From Bradyrhizobium sp. Tv2a-2 (GTDB lineage: Bacteria; Pseudomonadota; Alphaproteobacteria; Rhizobiales; Xanthobacteraceae), in assembly GCF_000472425.1 (NCBI RefSeq), contig NZ_AXAI01000010.1:1-64000 (forward strand): a DNA stretch of 64,000 bases. Direction: 5' to 3'. The translations under genes were made by a program, and so were the position numbers. Below, piece by piece: positions 16,693-25,152 of this stretch (positions within the stretch are counted from its first letter, which is position 1; each line of letters begins with the position of its first letter). The notes under the pieces are model-generated. The model was given only the letters and a program-made list of their open reading frames with translations. It did not search any database and was not told the DNA's origin.

Positions 16693-19569
16693 TTGCGCCT
16701 GATCAGGTGCCTTGCGCTGTTTGCGCTCGGCCTCATGATTGCTGTTGCGGCTTCGCCGGCATCTGCACTCGACGCCGTCAGCGTCCGCAGTGACGCGCCT
16801 GCTATCGACCTGACCGGAGTGCTTGAGCATCTCCACAGCGACACCGATCGCGTTCAGGTCTCCACTGCGCCCGGCACCGACGGCATCGTGCGCCGCATCG
16901 AGGTGCGGGCCCGCGAAGGCGGCCAGTATTGGGTGGTGTTCGCGCTCGCCAACAACACCGACGACCAGCTCGACCGCCTGATCGTCGCACCGCATTACCG
17001 CGTGGTCGGCTCCGGCCTGCTGTGGCCCGACCTCGGCCTGTCGCGCATCGCGACCATCACGCCCTCGACCGGCGACCGCCCCGACCGCCAGGAGAGCCCG
17101 ACCGCCGACGTCTTCCGTATCACCCTCGACCCCGGCGCCGTCGTCACCTTCGTCGCGGAGCTGCGCACCGACAAGCTGCCGCAACTCTACCTGTGGGAGC
17201 CCGACGCCTACAAGGACAAGGTCAACTCCTTCACCCTCTACCAAGGCATCGTGATCGGCATCTCCGGCCTGCTGGCGCTGGTGCTTACCATCCTGTTCGT
17301 GGTGAAGGGCAGCATCATGTTCCCGGCGGCAGCCGCGCTCGCCTGGGCGGTGCTGGTCTATATCGGCGTCGATTTCGGCTTCTGGGGCAAGGTGCTCGAC
17401 ATGTCGAACAACGCCGAGCGCGTCTGGCGCGCGGCGGGCGAAGCCATTCTCGCCGCGACACTGCTGGTGTTCCTGTTCGCCTATTTGAATCTCAGCCGCT
17501 GGCATGTGCGCTACTCCCACATCACGCTTGGCTGGCTGTTCTTCCTGGGCTCCCTGGTGGCGCTCGCCCTGTTCGATCCGGCGGTCGCCTCCGGCATCGC
17601 CCGCATGTCGCTGGTCATGATCGCCTTCGCCGGCTTTGCGCTGATCGTCTATCTCTCGACCCACGGCTTCGACCGCGCGGTGCTGCTGATCCCGACCTGG
17701 TTCCTGCTCGTGGTCTGGGTGGTCGCAGCCGGCATGACCATTGCGGGCTCCGTCACCAACGACATCGTCGGCCCCGCTCTGCTCGGCGGCCTGGTGCTGA
17801 TCGTGATGCTCATCGGATTTACGGTGATGCAGCATGCGTTTGCCGGCGGCGGCGCCACCACCGGCGTCGTCTCCGATGTCGAGCGCCGCGCACTGGCGCT
17901 GACCGGCTCGGGTGATCTGATCTGGGACTGGGACGTCTCCGCCGACAAGGTCTTCACCAGCCCGGAAACGGAGAGCCTGCTCGGGCTGAAGCGCGGCGCG
18001 CTGGAAGGCCCCGCCGCCAAATGGCTGGAAGTGCTGCATCCACTGGACCAGGACCGCTTCCGCGCCGCGCTCGACAGCGTGCTCGACCAGCGCCGCGGCC
18101 GGCTGGTGCAGGATTTCCGCCTGCGCACGCCCGACGGCCACTTCATGTGGTTTGCGCTCAAAGCACGCCCCGTGGTCGGCTCCGACGGCGAGGTCTCCCG
18201 CGTGGTCGGCACGCTCACCGACGTCACCGAGATCCGCAACGCCGAAGAGCGCATGCTGCACGATTCCGTGCACGACAACCTCACCGGCCTGCCGAACCGC
18301 AGGCTGTTCCTCGACCGCCTCAATGCGGTGGCGACTCTCGCGAAGACCATGCCCAGCTTGCGGCCGACCTTGATGGTGATCGATCTCGACCGCTTCAAGC
18401 AGGTCAATGATTCCGTCGGCATTGCGGTCGGCGATTCCATTCTGCTCACGCTCGCCCGCCGCCTCACCCGCATCCTCAAGCCGCAGGACACGCTGGCGCG
18501 CATGGCCGGCGACCAGTTCGGCCTGATCCTGCTCTCCGAGCAGGACCCCGCACGCATCACCGCCTTTGCCGAGACCATCCGCAAGACCATCCGCGCGCCG
18601 ATCGCCTTCAATGACCGCGAGATCTTTCTCACCGCCTCGATCGGGCTCGCGCTGTCCGATCCGCAGACGCAGCTCTCCGACGACATCATCAAGGACGCCG
18701 AGCTTGCGATGTATCACTCCAAGCGGATCGGCGGCGACCGCATCGACGTCTACAAGCCTGCGATGCGCGCGCGGAAGACGGACCGCCTGACGCTCGAGAG
18801 CGAATTGCGCCGCGCCATCGAGCGCGAGGAGATATCGATCCTCTACCAGCCGATCGTGCGGCTGGAGGATCGCTCCATCGCGGGCTTCGAGGCGCTGGCT
18901 CGCTGGGAACATCCGAAACTCGGGCGGATGTCGCCGATCGAGTTCATCACCGTCGCCGAAGAGATCGGCCTGATCGTCGATCTCGGGACCTTCGTGCTCG
19001 ACCAGACCGCGCGGCAGTTGTCGATCTGGCAGCGCGCGATGCGCGCCCGCGACCCGATCTTCGCCTCCGTCAACGTCTCCTCCCGGCAATTGCTGCGGCA
19101 TGACCTGATCCACGACATCCGCACCGTGCTGTCGCGCTCCTCGGTCGCGCGCGGCACGCTGAAGCTTGAACTGACGGAATCGCTTGTGATGGAGAATCCG
19201 GAGCACGCCGCGCAGATGCTGACCCGCATCCGTGACCTCGGCACCGGGCTGTCGCTCGACGATTTCGGCACCGGCCATTCCTCGCTGTCTTATCTGCAGC
19301 GCTTCCCCTTCGATACCATCAAGATCGACCAGTCCTTCGTCCGCACCACCAGCCGCGGCACGCGCCCGGTGATCCTGAAATCGATCATCGCGCTCGCCCA
19401 CGACCTCGGCATGGACGTCGTTGCCGAAGGCGCCGAGACCGACTCCGATGCGGTCGAGCTCTACCAACTCGGCTGTGAATACGCCCAAGGCTTTGCCTTC
19501 GGCGAGCCCATGGACGCCGACGCCGCGATGCGGCTGCTCACGGAAGTGCGGCTGGAAGCGGCGAGCTGA
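16693..19569 (+). CDS. Membrane c-di-GMP protein: 7TM sensor, PAS, degenerate GGDEF, intact EAL
   Basis: The 958-residue product starts at TTG with a signal peptide ('ALFALGLMIAVAASPASALD'). A periplasmic sensory domain (~30-165), about seven membrane helices (~170-375), a PAS domain (~395-515), GGDEF (~520-680) and EAL (~690-950) follow. The GGDEF motif is AGDQF at about 605-609, so cyclase activity is unlikely. EAL residues are all present: 'FEALARWEHP' (Glu ~733), 'NVSSRQL', 'ELTES', 'DDFGTGHSSLSYL' (~856) and 'VAEGAET'. It is therefore predicted to be a phosphodiesterase degrading c-di-GMP, with the GGDEF perhaps acting as a GTP sensor. The protein stands alone between unrelated genes. 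Confidence 0.9.
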   Translation: MRLIRCLALFALGLMIAVAASPASALDAVSVRSDAPAIDLTGVLEHLHSDTDRVQVSTAPGTDGIVRRIEVRAREGGQYWVVFALANNTDDQLDRLIVAPHYRVVGSGLLWPDLGLSRIATITPSTGDRPDRQESPTADVFRITLDPGAVVTFVAELRTDKLPQLYLWEPDAYKDKVNSFTLYQGIVIGISGLLALVLTILFVVKGSIMFPAAAALAWAVLVYIGVDFGFWGKVLDMSNNAERVWRAAGEAILAATLLVFLFAYLNLSRWHVRYSHITLGWLFFLGSLVALALFDPAVASGIARMSLVMIAFAGFALIVYLSTHGFDRAVLLIPTWFLLVVWVVAAGMTIAGSVTNDIVGPALLGGLVLIVMLIGFTVMQHAFAGGGATTGVVSDVERRALALTGSGDLIWDWDVSADKVFTSPETESLLGLKRGALEGPAAKWLEVLHPLDQDRFRAALDSVLDQRRGRLVQDFRLRTPDGHFMWFALKARPVVGSDGEVSRVVGTLTDVTEIRNAEERMLHDSVHDNLTGLPNRRLFLDRLNAVATLAKTMPSLRPTLMVIDLDRFKQVNDSVGIAVGDSILLTLARRLTRILKPQDTLARMAGDQFGLILLSEQDPARITAFAETIRKTIRAPIAFNDREIFLTASIGLALSDPQTQLSDDIIKDAELAMYHSKRIGGDRIDVYKPAMRARKTDRLTLESELRRAIEREEISILYQPIVRLEDRSIAGFEALARWEHPKLGRMSPIEFITVAEEIGLIVDLGTFVLDQTARQLSIWQRAMRARDPIFASVNVSSRQLLRHDLIHDIRTVLSRSSVARGTLKLELTESLVMENPEHAAQMLTRIRDLGTGLSLDDFGTGHSSLSYLQRFPFDTIKIDQSFVRTTSRGTRPVILKSIIALAHDLGMDVVAEGAETDSDAVELYQLGCEYAQGFAFGEPMDADAAMRLLTEVRLEAAS

Positions 19570-19849
19570 GCCGGGCTTGTCACTCATAATCGTCGTCCCG
19601 GCCAAGCGAAGCGCGAGCCAGGCCCCCTACCGCGGAATGCATCTGCGGCGTTCGGTGGTAGACGCATCTCGCCCGTCGTTGCGAGCGAAACGAAGCGATC
19701 AGAGCCGCTGCCGGAATTTTAGTTTGCTTGGCCGCTAACTAAATCACCTGTTGACGTCCAGATCGAACCGAAAGCACGAGCTGGGCTCCAAACTAGTCGG
19801 AGTTGGACTCCCACAAGAGACAGCCGCAATGCTTCTCGAAGGTTTTCCT

Positions 19850-20000
19850 GCGCGGCGGGACGCATGACTTGAAGTGCAAAGCGCCTGACGTTGGCCTGAA
19901 ACGCCAGCTCTTCCTCACTGAGATCGCCATCCAGGCCGGCGGCCGCGAGGTGTGGACTTTCAATTTTTTTCACGCTGAGCACCGCTAGGCCTCCATTCAA
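19850..20000 (-). pseudogene. N-terminal fragment of an acyl-CoA dehydrogenase
   Basis: The minus-strand frame from 20000 reads 'LDGDLSEEELAFQANVRRFA' then 'LQVMRPAAQE', matching the first helices of the acyl-CoA dehydrogenase family ('L.eEq.af...vrrFa...v.P.A'). After about residue 52 the similarity stops and the frame closes at 19719, whereas a real enzyme would need ~330 more residues. It sits directly downstream of the MaoC gene in the same direction, so it is probably the truncated next gene of the decayed polyketide-type locus. Confidence 0.65.
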
Positions 20001-20476
20001 ACTGCGTCCCCTGGAGCCGGCTGGTGTTGGTTCGAGGGCACCAGCACCACGGCTTCACCTTTGATCACGATCTGGTCCCCGACGGTGCATCGGGTCCGCA
20101 GTATCGTGCAGTTGCGCTCAGGTATCAGTTCGGCAACAGTGACCCGCGCCGTGACCGTATCTCCAGGCCGAACCGGCGCAGTGAACCGCAAGTTTTGCGA
20201 GACGTAGATCGACCCTGGCCCTGGCAGCCGCGTGCCGATCACCGCCGAGATGAGACCGGCACTCAGCATCCCTTGCGAAATACGGCCCTTGAAACGGGTC
20301 GTCTCGGCATAGACCTGGTTGAGATGGAGCGGGTTGGTATCGCCGCACACACCGGAGAACAGCAGGATGTCCGCCTCTGTCACCGTCTTGGCGAAACTCG
20401 CGGACATTCCCACCGCAAGATCCTCAAAGCAGTAACCCCTCGTCGCTGCCCGAAGGTGATGGAGAGTGTTCATCAT
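19997..20476 (-). CDS. MaoC-like (R)-specific dehydratase/hydratase
   Basis: The 159-residue hot-dog protein contains 'FSGVCGDTNPLHLNQVYAET' and 'FKGRISQGMLSAGLIS', the hydratase-2 motif with the catalytic Asp and His (D-x-N-P-L-H). It would add or remove water across a 2-enoyl thioester. The sequence appears complete and without frameshift, unlike its neighbours. Its stop overlaps the start of the acyl-CoA dehydrogenase fragment by four bases, the arrangement expected within an operon. If expressed, its original partners are gone, so its present role is unclear. Confidence 0.85.
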   Translation of the reverse strand: MMNTLHHLRAATRGYCFEDLAVGMSASFAKTVTEADILLFSGVCGDTNPLHLNQVYAETTRFKGRISQGMLSAGLISAVIGTRLPGPGSIYVSQNLRFTAPVRPGDTVTARVTVAELIPERNCTILRTRCTVGDQIVIKGEAVVLVPSNQHQPAPGDAV

Positions 20477-20571
20477 TAAGCTCTGCCGCCATGAAGTTTC
20501 AGGGGACGGGCTACGATAGCTTCCAAGAGATTTGGCATGCGTGATTGACCCACCTGTGTCTTCGCTCCCCG

Positions 20572-21891
20572 TTATTCGGCTACCATCGGCAACGCCCGTT
20601 CCCGGTACATCGGCGCAGCGCCAAGAAAGCCGGCAACGCCTTGGATGGCTGGCGCCCGCATGATCGAAAAGTGATCGCTGTCGAAGCCAACTGCGCTAAC
20701 CGGACCGGCGCTCACGACGCTCAATCGGTCGAGCGCCTCCTCGACGCTTTTGGCGTTCTGGGCCCGCAGCGCGAGCGCGTAGCGGATAGGCGCGCGGATC
20801 GGGCACGACACTCGGCGCGCGAACGCGATCGCGTTCGCTATCAGCGGCGCGCGCTTTGCTGACGTCGCGTAAACGTTGCGCAGCGCGGTGAGCTCGATGG
20901 GGTCGCCAAGCGAGGTGCCGGTGCCGTGCACCTCGACATAGGCGACATCCTCCGGCTTGGCGCCGGCGTGCCTCAGCGCCTGCCGTATCACCGCTTCCTG
21001 GGCGGCGACGTTCGGAGCCGTCAGGCCGTTGCTGGCGCCGTCATTGTTGACCGATGATCCGACCAGCAGCGCCTCGACCCGGTCGTTGTTCGCTGCTGCA
21101 TCGCGCGCTCGCCTGAGAACGACAACCGCGCCTCCTTCGCCGCGGATGTAGCCGTTGGCGGCACTGTCGAAGGTCCGGCAGCTGTCGGTGGTCGACATCG
21201 CCCTGAGGCGGGCGAATCCGATCGTTTCCTCCGGACCGAGGATGAGATTGACGCCGCCGGCAAACGCCAGGTCGCAATCGCCGCAGCGTAGGCTCTGCGC
21301 TGCGAGATGCACCGCGACCAGCGAGGCCGAGCAAGCCGAATCCACATAGATCGCCGGCCCTTGGAGACCGAGCGTGTAGGCGACCCGACCAACGCCAACG
21401 GCGCGATTGGCCCCTAGCTTGCCGTAGAACGTGATGCGGTGTGGATCGCCCGAGCCGACCGTCCGGCGAGCATAATCGACATCGCCGGCCGTGAGGAACA
21501 AACCGACGCGCTGGCCGCGCAACGTCGAGGGGACAATTGCCGCATTCTCCAGCGCGCTCCAGCATAGCTGCAGCATCCAGCGCTGCTGAGGATCCATCTC
21601 CATGGCTTCCGCCATCGAGATGCGGAAGAATTCTGGATCGAAGAGATAGGGATCGTCGACATAGCCGGCGCGCCGTGAATAGGTCGTGCCGGAAAGGTCG
21701 GGATCGGTCGAATGGTATTTGTCGATATCGAAACGGTCGGCTGGGGTCTCGCGGATCGCCACCTTCCCGCCCTTGATGAATTGCCAGAGCGCGGACGACG
21801 TGTCGTTGCCGCCTGGAAGCCGAAACGCCATTCCGATGATGGCAACCGGATCAACGGCGGAGACGCCTTCGTCGTGGGCTGGACCATTCAT
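20572..21891 (-). pseudogene. Polyketide synthase collapsed by internal deletion: ketosynthase N-part joined to a thioesterase-like tail
   Basis: The 439-residue frame begins as a modular ketosynthase: 'DPVAIIGMAFRLPGGND' (~14-30), 'MDPQQRWMLQLCWSALENA', active-site 'DSACSASL' (Cys187), and 'VEVHGTGTSLGDPIEL' with the first catalytic His (322). The expected KxNIGH segment with the second His is absent: family resemblance ends near residue 351 (about 20840). The tail 'VGFDSDHFSIMRAPAIQGVA' (~401-420) resembles the end of a type I thioesterase domain, including the '-DHFS-' histidine. The simplest reading is a large deletion between the KS and TE of a big PKS gene. Condensation activity is not expected. 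Confidence 0.75.
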
Positions 21892-21934
21892 TGCATTGAC
21901 TTTCCTACCGAGATGTCACGCGTCCTCGAATACG

Positions 21935-22240
21935 TCACCAATCGCCGGCGTCGGCGATCGGCTGGTCTCCGCTGGTCGGGTTTTTGCCCTCGCTCGGTTT
22001 CAGGGCGCCCGTACGCTCCGCCAAGTGTTGCGCGAGCGCTGCGAAAGTCGCCTTCTCCAAGATCACTGTTTCATCGACAGGGATGCCCAACTTGTCTTCG
22101 AGAAAGAAAGCCAGCTCGACCGGGTGCATGGAGTCGAAACCGGAAGCGTCGAAGGTCTGGTTGATATCGGACGGCATTCCCATTTCATGATCTGCCGCCC
22201 ATTTGCGGATCAGCTCGAGAACTGCTTCAGCACCGGTCAT
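21935..22240 (-). CDS. Acyl carrier protein
   Basis: From the ATG at 22240 the product is 101 residues; the frame extends 14 codons further upstream without a family match. The motif 'FDASGFDSMHPVELAFFLED' carries the D-S-M serine that accepts phosphopantetheine. The helix pattern is that of a stand-alone polyketide/fatty-acid carrier protein, with an extra ~20-residue tail. It lies 43 bases upstream of the collapsed PKS in the same direction. It looks intact, but with the surrounding genes broken it may be a relic. Confidence 0.82.
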   Translation of the reverse strand: MTGAEAVLELIRKWAADHEMGMPSDINQTFDASGFDSMHPVELAFFLEDKLGIPVDETVILEKATFAALAQHLAERTGALKPSEGKNPTSGDQPIADAGDW

Positions 22241-22339
22241 CGTCTGTCTCCTTGATCTCACAAGACATGCGAAATGGATCACCCGGCACTGATACCGGGT
22301 GGTATGCAGCGATATTGTTGCGCGGTGGATTTGCCGACA

Positions 22340-22785
22340 TCAGTCGATTGCGCGGATTATCCGAACATGCGTCATTGCCCAGGCGCTCGCTTCCCAACTC
22401 AGATGTCTGGGACGAGGCAAAAGCTGCGTGGCTTGAATGCGCGTGAATTGAGCGAAGGCGCCGAACGACGTCTCGTATCCCCATATGCGCTGTGACAGCG
22501 ACAGCATCGGATCGCCGCCATTGCATTCCTCATCGTCGCCACTGACCTGACAGCAATGGGCGACCACCTCATCGCCCGGACGCCAAGATCGAACGTTCGA
22601 ACCGACAGCCCAGACGATTCCAGCTGCATCGGAGCCGGCGATGTGGAACGGCTCGTTGTGGAAATCTAACGGTGATACCGGATGGCCGAGCGCCGCCCAT
22701 ATGCCGTTGTCGTTCACCCCCGCCGCCATCACGAGGACAAGCACGTCGTTTGGGCCCAGCAGAGGAACATCAACGATCTCACGTC
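22340..22785 (-). pseudogene. ccr: Fragment of crotonyl-CoA carboxylase/reductase
   Basis: The minus-strand frame reads 'VMAAGVNDNGIWAALGHPVS', 'FHIAGSDAAGIVWAVGSNVR' and 'GDDEECNGGDPM..SQRIWGYET', which is closely the N-terminal third of crotonyl-CoA carboxylase/reductase. This NADPH enzyme makes ethylmalonyl-CoA, for the ethylmalonyl-CoA pathway or as a polyketide extender unit. A stop at 22786-22788 closes the frame before the normal N-terminus, and after 'LLPRPRHLSWEASAWAM' it diverges, losing the nucleotide-binding and active-site parts. Both ends are missing, so it is a pseudogene. Its place ahead of the carrier protein and PKS suggests it supplied extender units. Confidence 0.8.
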
Positions 22786-23019
22786 ACACTTGACCTTAAG
22801 TAAACGCAGACGAAGTTGCAGCGTTCAACTTATGGGTGCTACATCATTTACACGGATTCCTATAGCCGCGGCAGATAACATACATTGTAATTAATCATCA
22901 ATTCCACTTGAAATAGCGTCAAACACAAATAACAGAGAACCAGATCGGCGCCTCCGCAATCCCTCGCATAAGTTTCAAAAGCAATTTAGATAGCAGCCAG
23001 GCTGACGCTCCGCGCAGTG
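22786..23019. other. AT-rich intergenic stretch upstream of the decayed polyketide locus
   Basis: About 22790-22960 is visibly richer in A and T than the rest of the window. Reading the minus strand, TTGACG near 22920-22925 followed by an ATTAAT-like box about 20 bases on could be a relic promoter for the crotonyl-CoA reductase gene. No gene is recognisable. Confidence 0.35.
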
Positions 23020-23560
23020 ACGGTTGGGACACGCATCCACACCCTCGCGGCGCATTTTCGCCCGAGCTTTGCATCTCACTTCACCTCCTCTAAAAGCAGA
23101 GGGAGCGGGGAAGGCCGGGTGGCCGCATGCACCCGGGGCCTCCGCGCAAAAAATTTGCGCGAAAGCGCGTCGACCACAGGTACAGGCGGTGACAACCGGC
23201 CTTCCCCGCGCGATGGTTTACGGCTTATAGGTACTCTCCCCGGTGAACCAGCGTTTGCCACCGTCGCTGTCGCGCATCATCTTGCGCGAGAACTTGGCGC
23301 CTGCATGGGCGCGCCAGGACCACACCACTTCGCCGTCCGCGTCCATGCCGCTCGTCGATCGGCACGGCCCGCGTCCACCGCATTCCGCACCACGTTCGTG
23401 ACGATCGCGATACGCCCCTGGTGTCGGCGCGGAACGGGCGAAGTGAACATCAATTTCCAGAAAAGCGAAAGAAGAATATTTTGGCGTGGGGGACTGGACG
23501 ACCCAAATCCGCTTGAACGGACAAACGAAATTCGATTTTTCGCGCCGGCGTTTTTTTAGC
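23020..23560. repeat. Interspersed ~0.5 kb non-coding element (recognised genus repeat)
   Basis: The stretch contains 'GGAAGGCCGGGTGGCCGCATG', a GCGCAAAAAATTTGCGC hairpin at about 23143-23159 and 'CCTTCCCCGCGCGATGG'. I recognise these as parts of a repeat found many times in Bradyrhizobium and relatives, where it is often mis-annotated as small hypothetical proteins. The 180-codon open frame here (23017-23559) has an odd Arg/Ala/Thr-rich composition and no family, and I do not call it a gene. The boundaries are approximate. Function is unknown. Confidence 0.45.
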
Positions 23561-23835
23561 TGCCGAACAGCGTACTGGGCGGCCTGACGCGCAAATCGAG
23601 ACGATTTTGCCCGACGGGCGAACCACGCAATCCTAGGGCGAAACGCGAAGCCAAGGCGGGCGCACGAATATTCGGACCAACCGGAGCCTCAAATGATTTC
23701 GAACAAATTCCGGGATGTTCGGGAGAACAATGTTAATCTCAGGTGGAACTCAAACTTGCCTAGCGCACCCGCGAAGTTCATGTCTGAATAGCGCAAAACG
23801 CGCTGATCACCTGGTCCGATGCGATATTCGCCAAC
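23561..23835. other. No recognisable gene
   Basis: Between the interspersed element and the EF-G fragment I see no convincing coding sequence on either strand. The minus-strand frame crossing 23689-23860 is an extension of the antisense shadow of the EF-G fragment. Confidence 0.4.
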
Positions 23836-24903
23836 ATGACCTTGCCCGTGGAATCTTTCATTATCCAACGTCTTCAAGAGGGTGGCTGGCGTGTCATCGA
23901 CCGCCGGCCCGACCTCATCGATCGCCCGATTGCTGACTTTGTTTCGCTTCGCGATGCGGAGGAATGGGTGAGCTGGAAATCCGGCCATCCCAAGATCAAT
24001 CCGTATGCAATGGCCGAAGACACCCAGCCAGGGCTGGTCGAGGTCGCGATCGAGCCGAAGTCGAAAGCCGACGGGGAGAAGCTCCTTGCTGCGCTGGTAA
24101 AGCTGGCGGCCGAGGACCCGACGTTCAAAATCTCGACTGACTACGAGTCCGGACAGACCGTTATGAAGGGCGCGAGCGAACTTCATCTCGATGCCAAGGT
24201 CGACATCCTCAGACGGAGCTACAACGTCAATTTCAGGATCGGTGCACCTCAGGTGGCATTCCTCGAATGCATCACGGAGTCGGCCGAAGTGGAGTACACT
24301 CACAAAAAGCAGTCGGGCGGCTCCGGTCAATTCGCGGCCGTCCGGCTGCGCGTCGAGCCGAATGAGCCGGGAATGGGCTATCAGTTCGAGTCTAGGATCG
24401 CAGGTGGGACGATTCCAAAGGAATATATCCCTGGCATCGAAAAGGGGATCGAGAGCGTGCTTCCTTCGGGCGTGGTCGCCGGCTTTCCGGTGGTCGATAT
24501 CAAGGTCGCTCTGATCGACACCACGTATCACGACGTCGACTCGTCGACGCAGGCTTTTGAGATCGCCGCGCGCGTGGCGTTTCGCGAGGCGCTGCAGAAG
24601 GCGCGGCCCGTGCTGCTCGAGCCGATCATGAAAGTCGAGGTGCTGACACCGGAGGACTGTGTCGCGCCCATTATCAGGGACCTGAATTTGCGGCGCGGGC
24701 AAATCCAGTCTCAGGCCGAGCGCGGCAACGTCATCGCGATCAACGCGCTAGTGCCGCTCATGAACATGTTCGGTTACGTAAGTAGCCTGCGCCCGATAAG
24801 CCGGAGCCGCGCAACCTTCACGATGCGGCTTGATCGCTACGCGCCGACGCCTCCGCGAGATGACCCACCACCATTTAAGCCCGCGGTCGGGATGCATGGT
24901 TAG
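23836..24903 (+). pseudogene. fusA: EF-G domains III-V fused to an unrelated ~60-residue N-terminus
   Basis: The 355-residue frame contains EF-G from 'PGLVEVAIEPKSKADGEKL' (~residue 65) onward: 'GELHL'-type region as 'GASELHLDAKVDILRRSYNV', 'VEYTHKKQSGGSGQFA', 'GGTIPKEYIPGIEKGIES' and 'GYVSSLRPISRSRATFTMRL'. The GTPase domain and domain II are missing. The first ~60 residues ('SFIIQRLQEGGWRVIDRRPD', 'SLRDAEEWVSWKSGHP') resemble no EF-G part and look like a separate small protein. The frame is fully open and substitutions at conserved sites are limited, so it may be translated. No translocase activity is possible. It could be a relic or a ribosome-binding derivative. Confidence 0.75.
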
Positions 24904-24919
24904 CCAGCCGTAGCGTAAG

Positions 24920-24990
24920 GATCGCCCCTCCCCTTGCGGGAGAGGCGGGATTGCATCGCAAGATGCGATCCAGGTGAGGGGTTCGCCCCC
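24920..24990. repeat. Interspersed repeat, CTCTCCC / GCATCGCAAGATGCGATCC type
   Basis: This copy has CCCTCCCC...GGGAGAGG followed by GGATTGCATCGCAAGATGC and GGTGAGGGG. The same modules recur at 40153-40280, 40758-40914, 56160-56305 and 62195-62360. The inner ATCGCAAGATGCGAT palindrome can form a stem. It lies between the EF-G fragment and the histidine kinase gene. Confidence 0.75.
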
Positions 24991-25152
24991 ACGAGCAGGC
25001 ATCTTCATCAGCTCGATTCGTGGAAGCAGCCCCTCGCGGGCGTTGCGCTTGCACGGCCGACCAAAAAGCTGAATGATTTGATCGATCGTCCTTGAGGGAC
25101 GGAGCGGATTGCACTGCACGCGTTTAAGCCTTTTCGTGGAGCTGTCCCGGAC

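Noticed and set aside
15322..19605. 1427-codon minus-strand open frame
   Set aside because: It is antisense to the quinone oxidoreductase and EAL genes and shows only shadow composition.
23017..23559. 180-residue protein
   Set aside because: Low-information Arg/Thr/Ala composition and overlap with a recognised repeat make translation unlikely.
22786..23835. nod box or symbiosis-gene signature
   Set aside because: The AT-rich stretch was read for ATC-9-GAT-type nod-box repeats and none was convincing.
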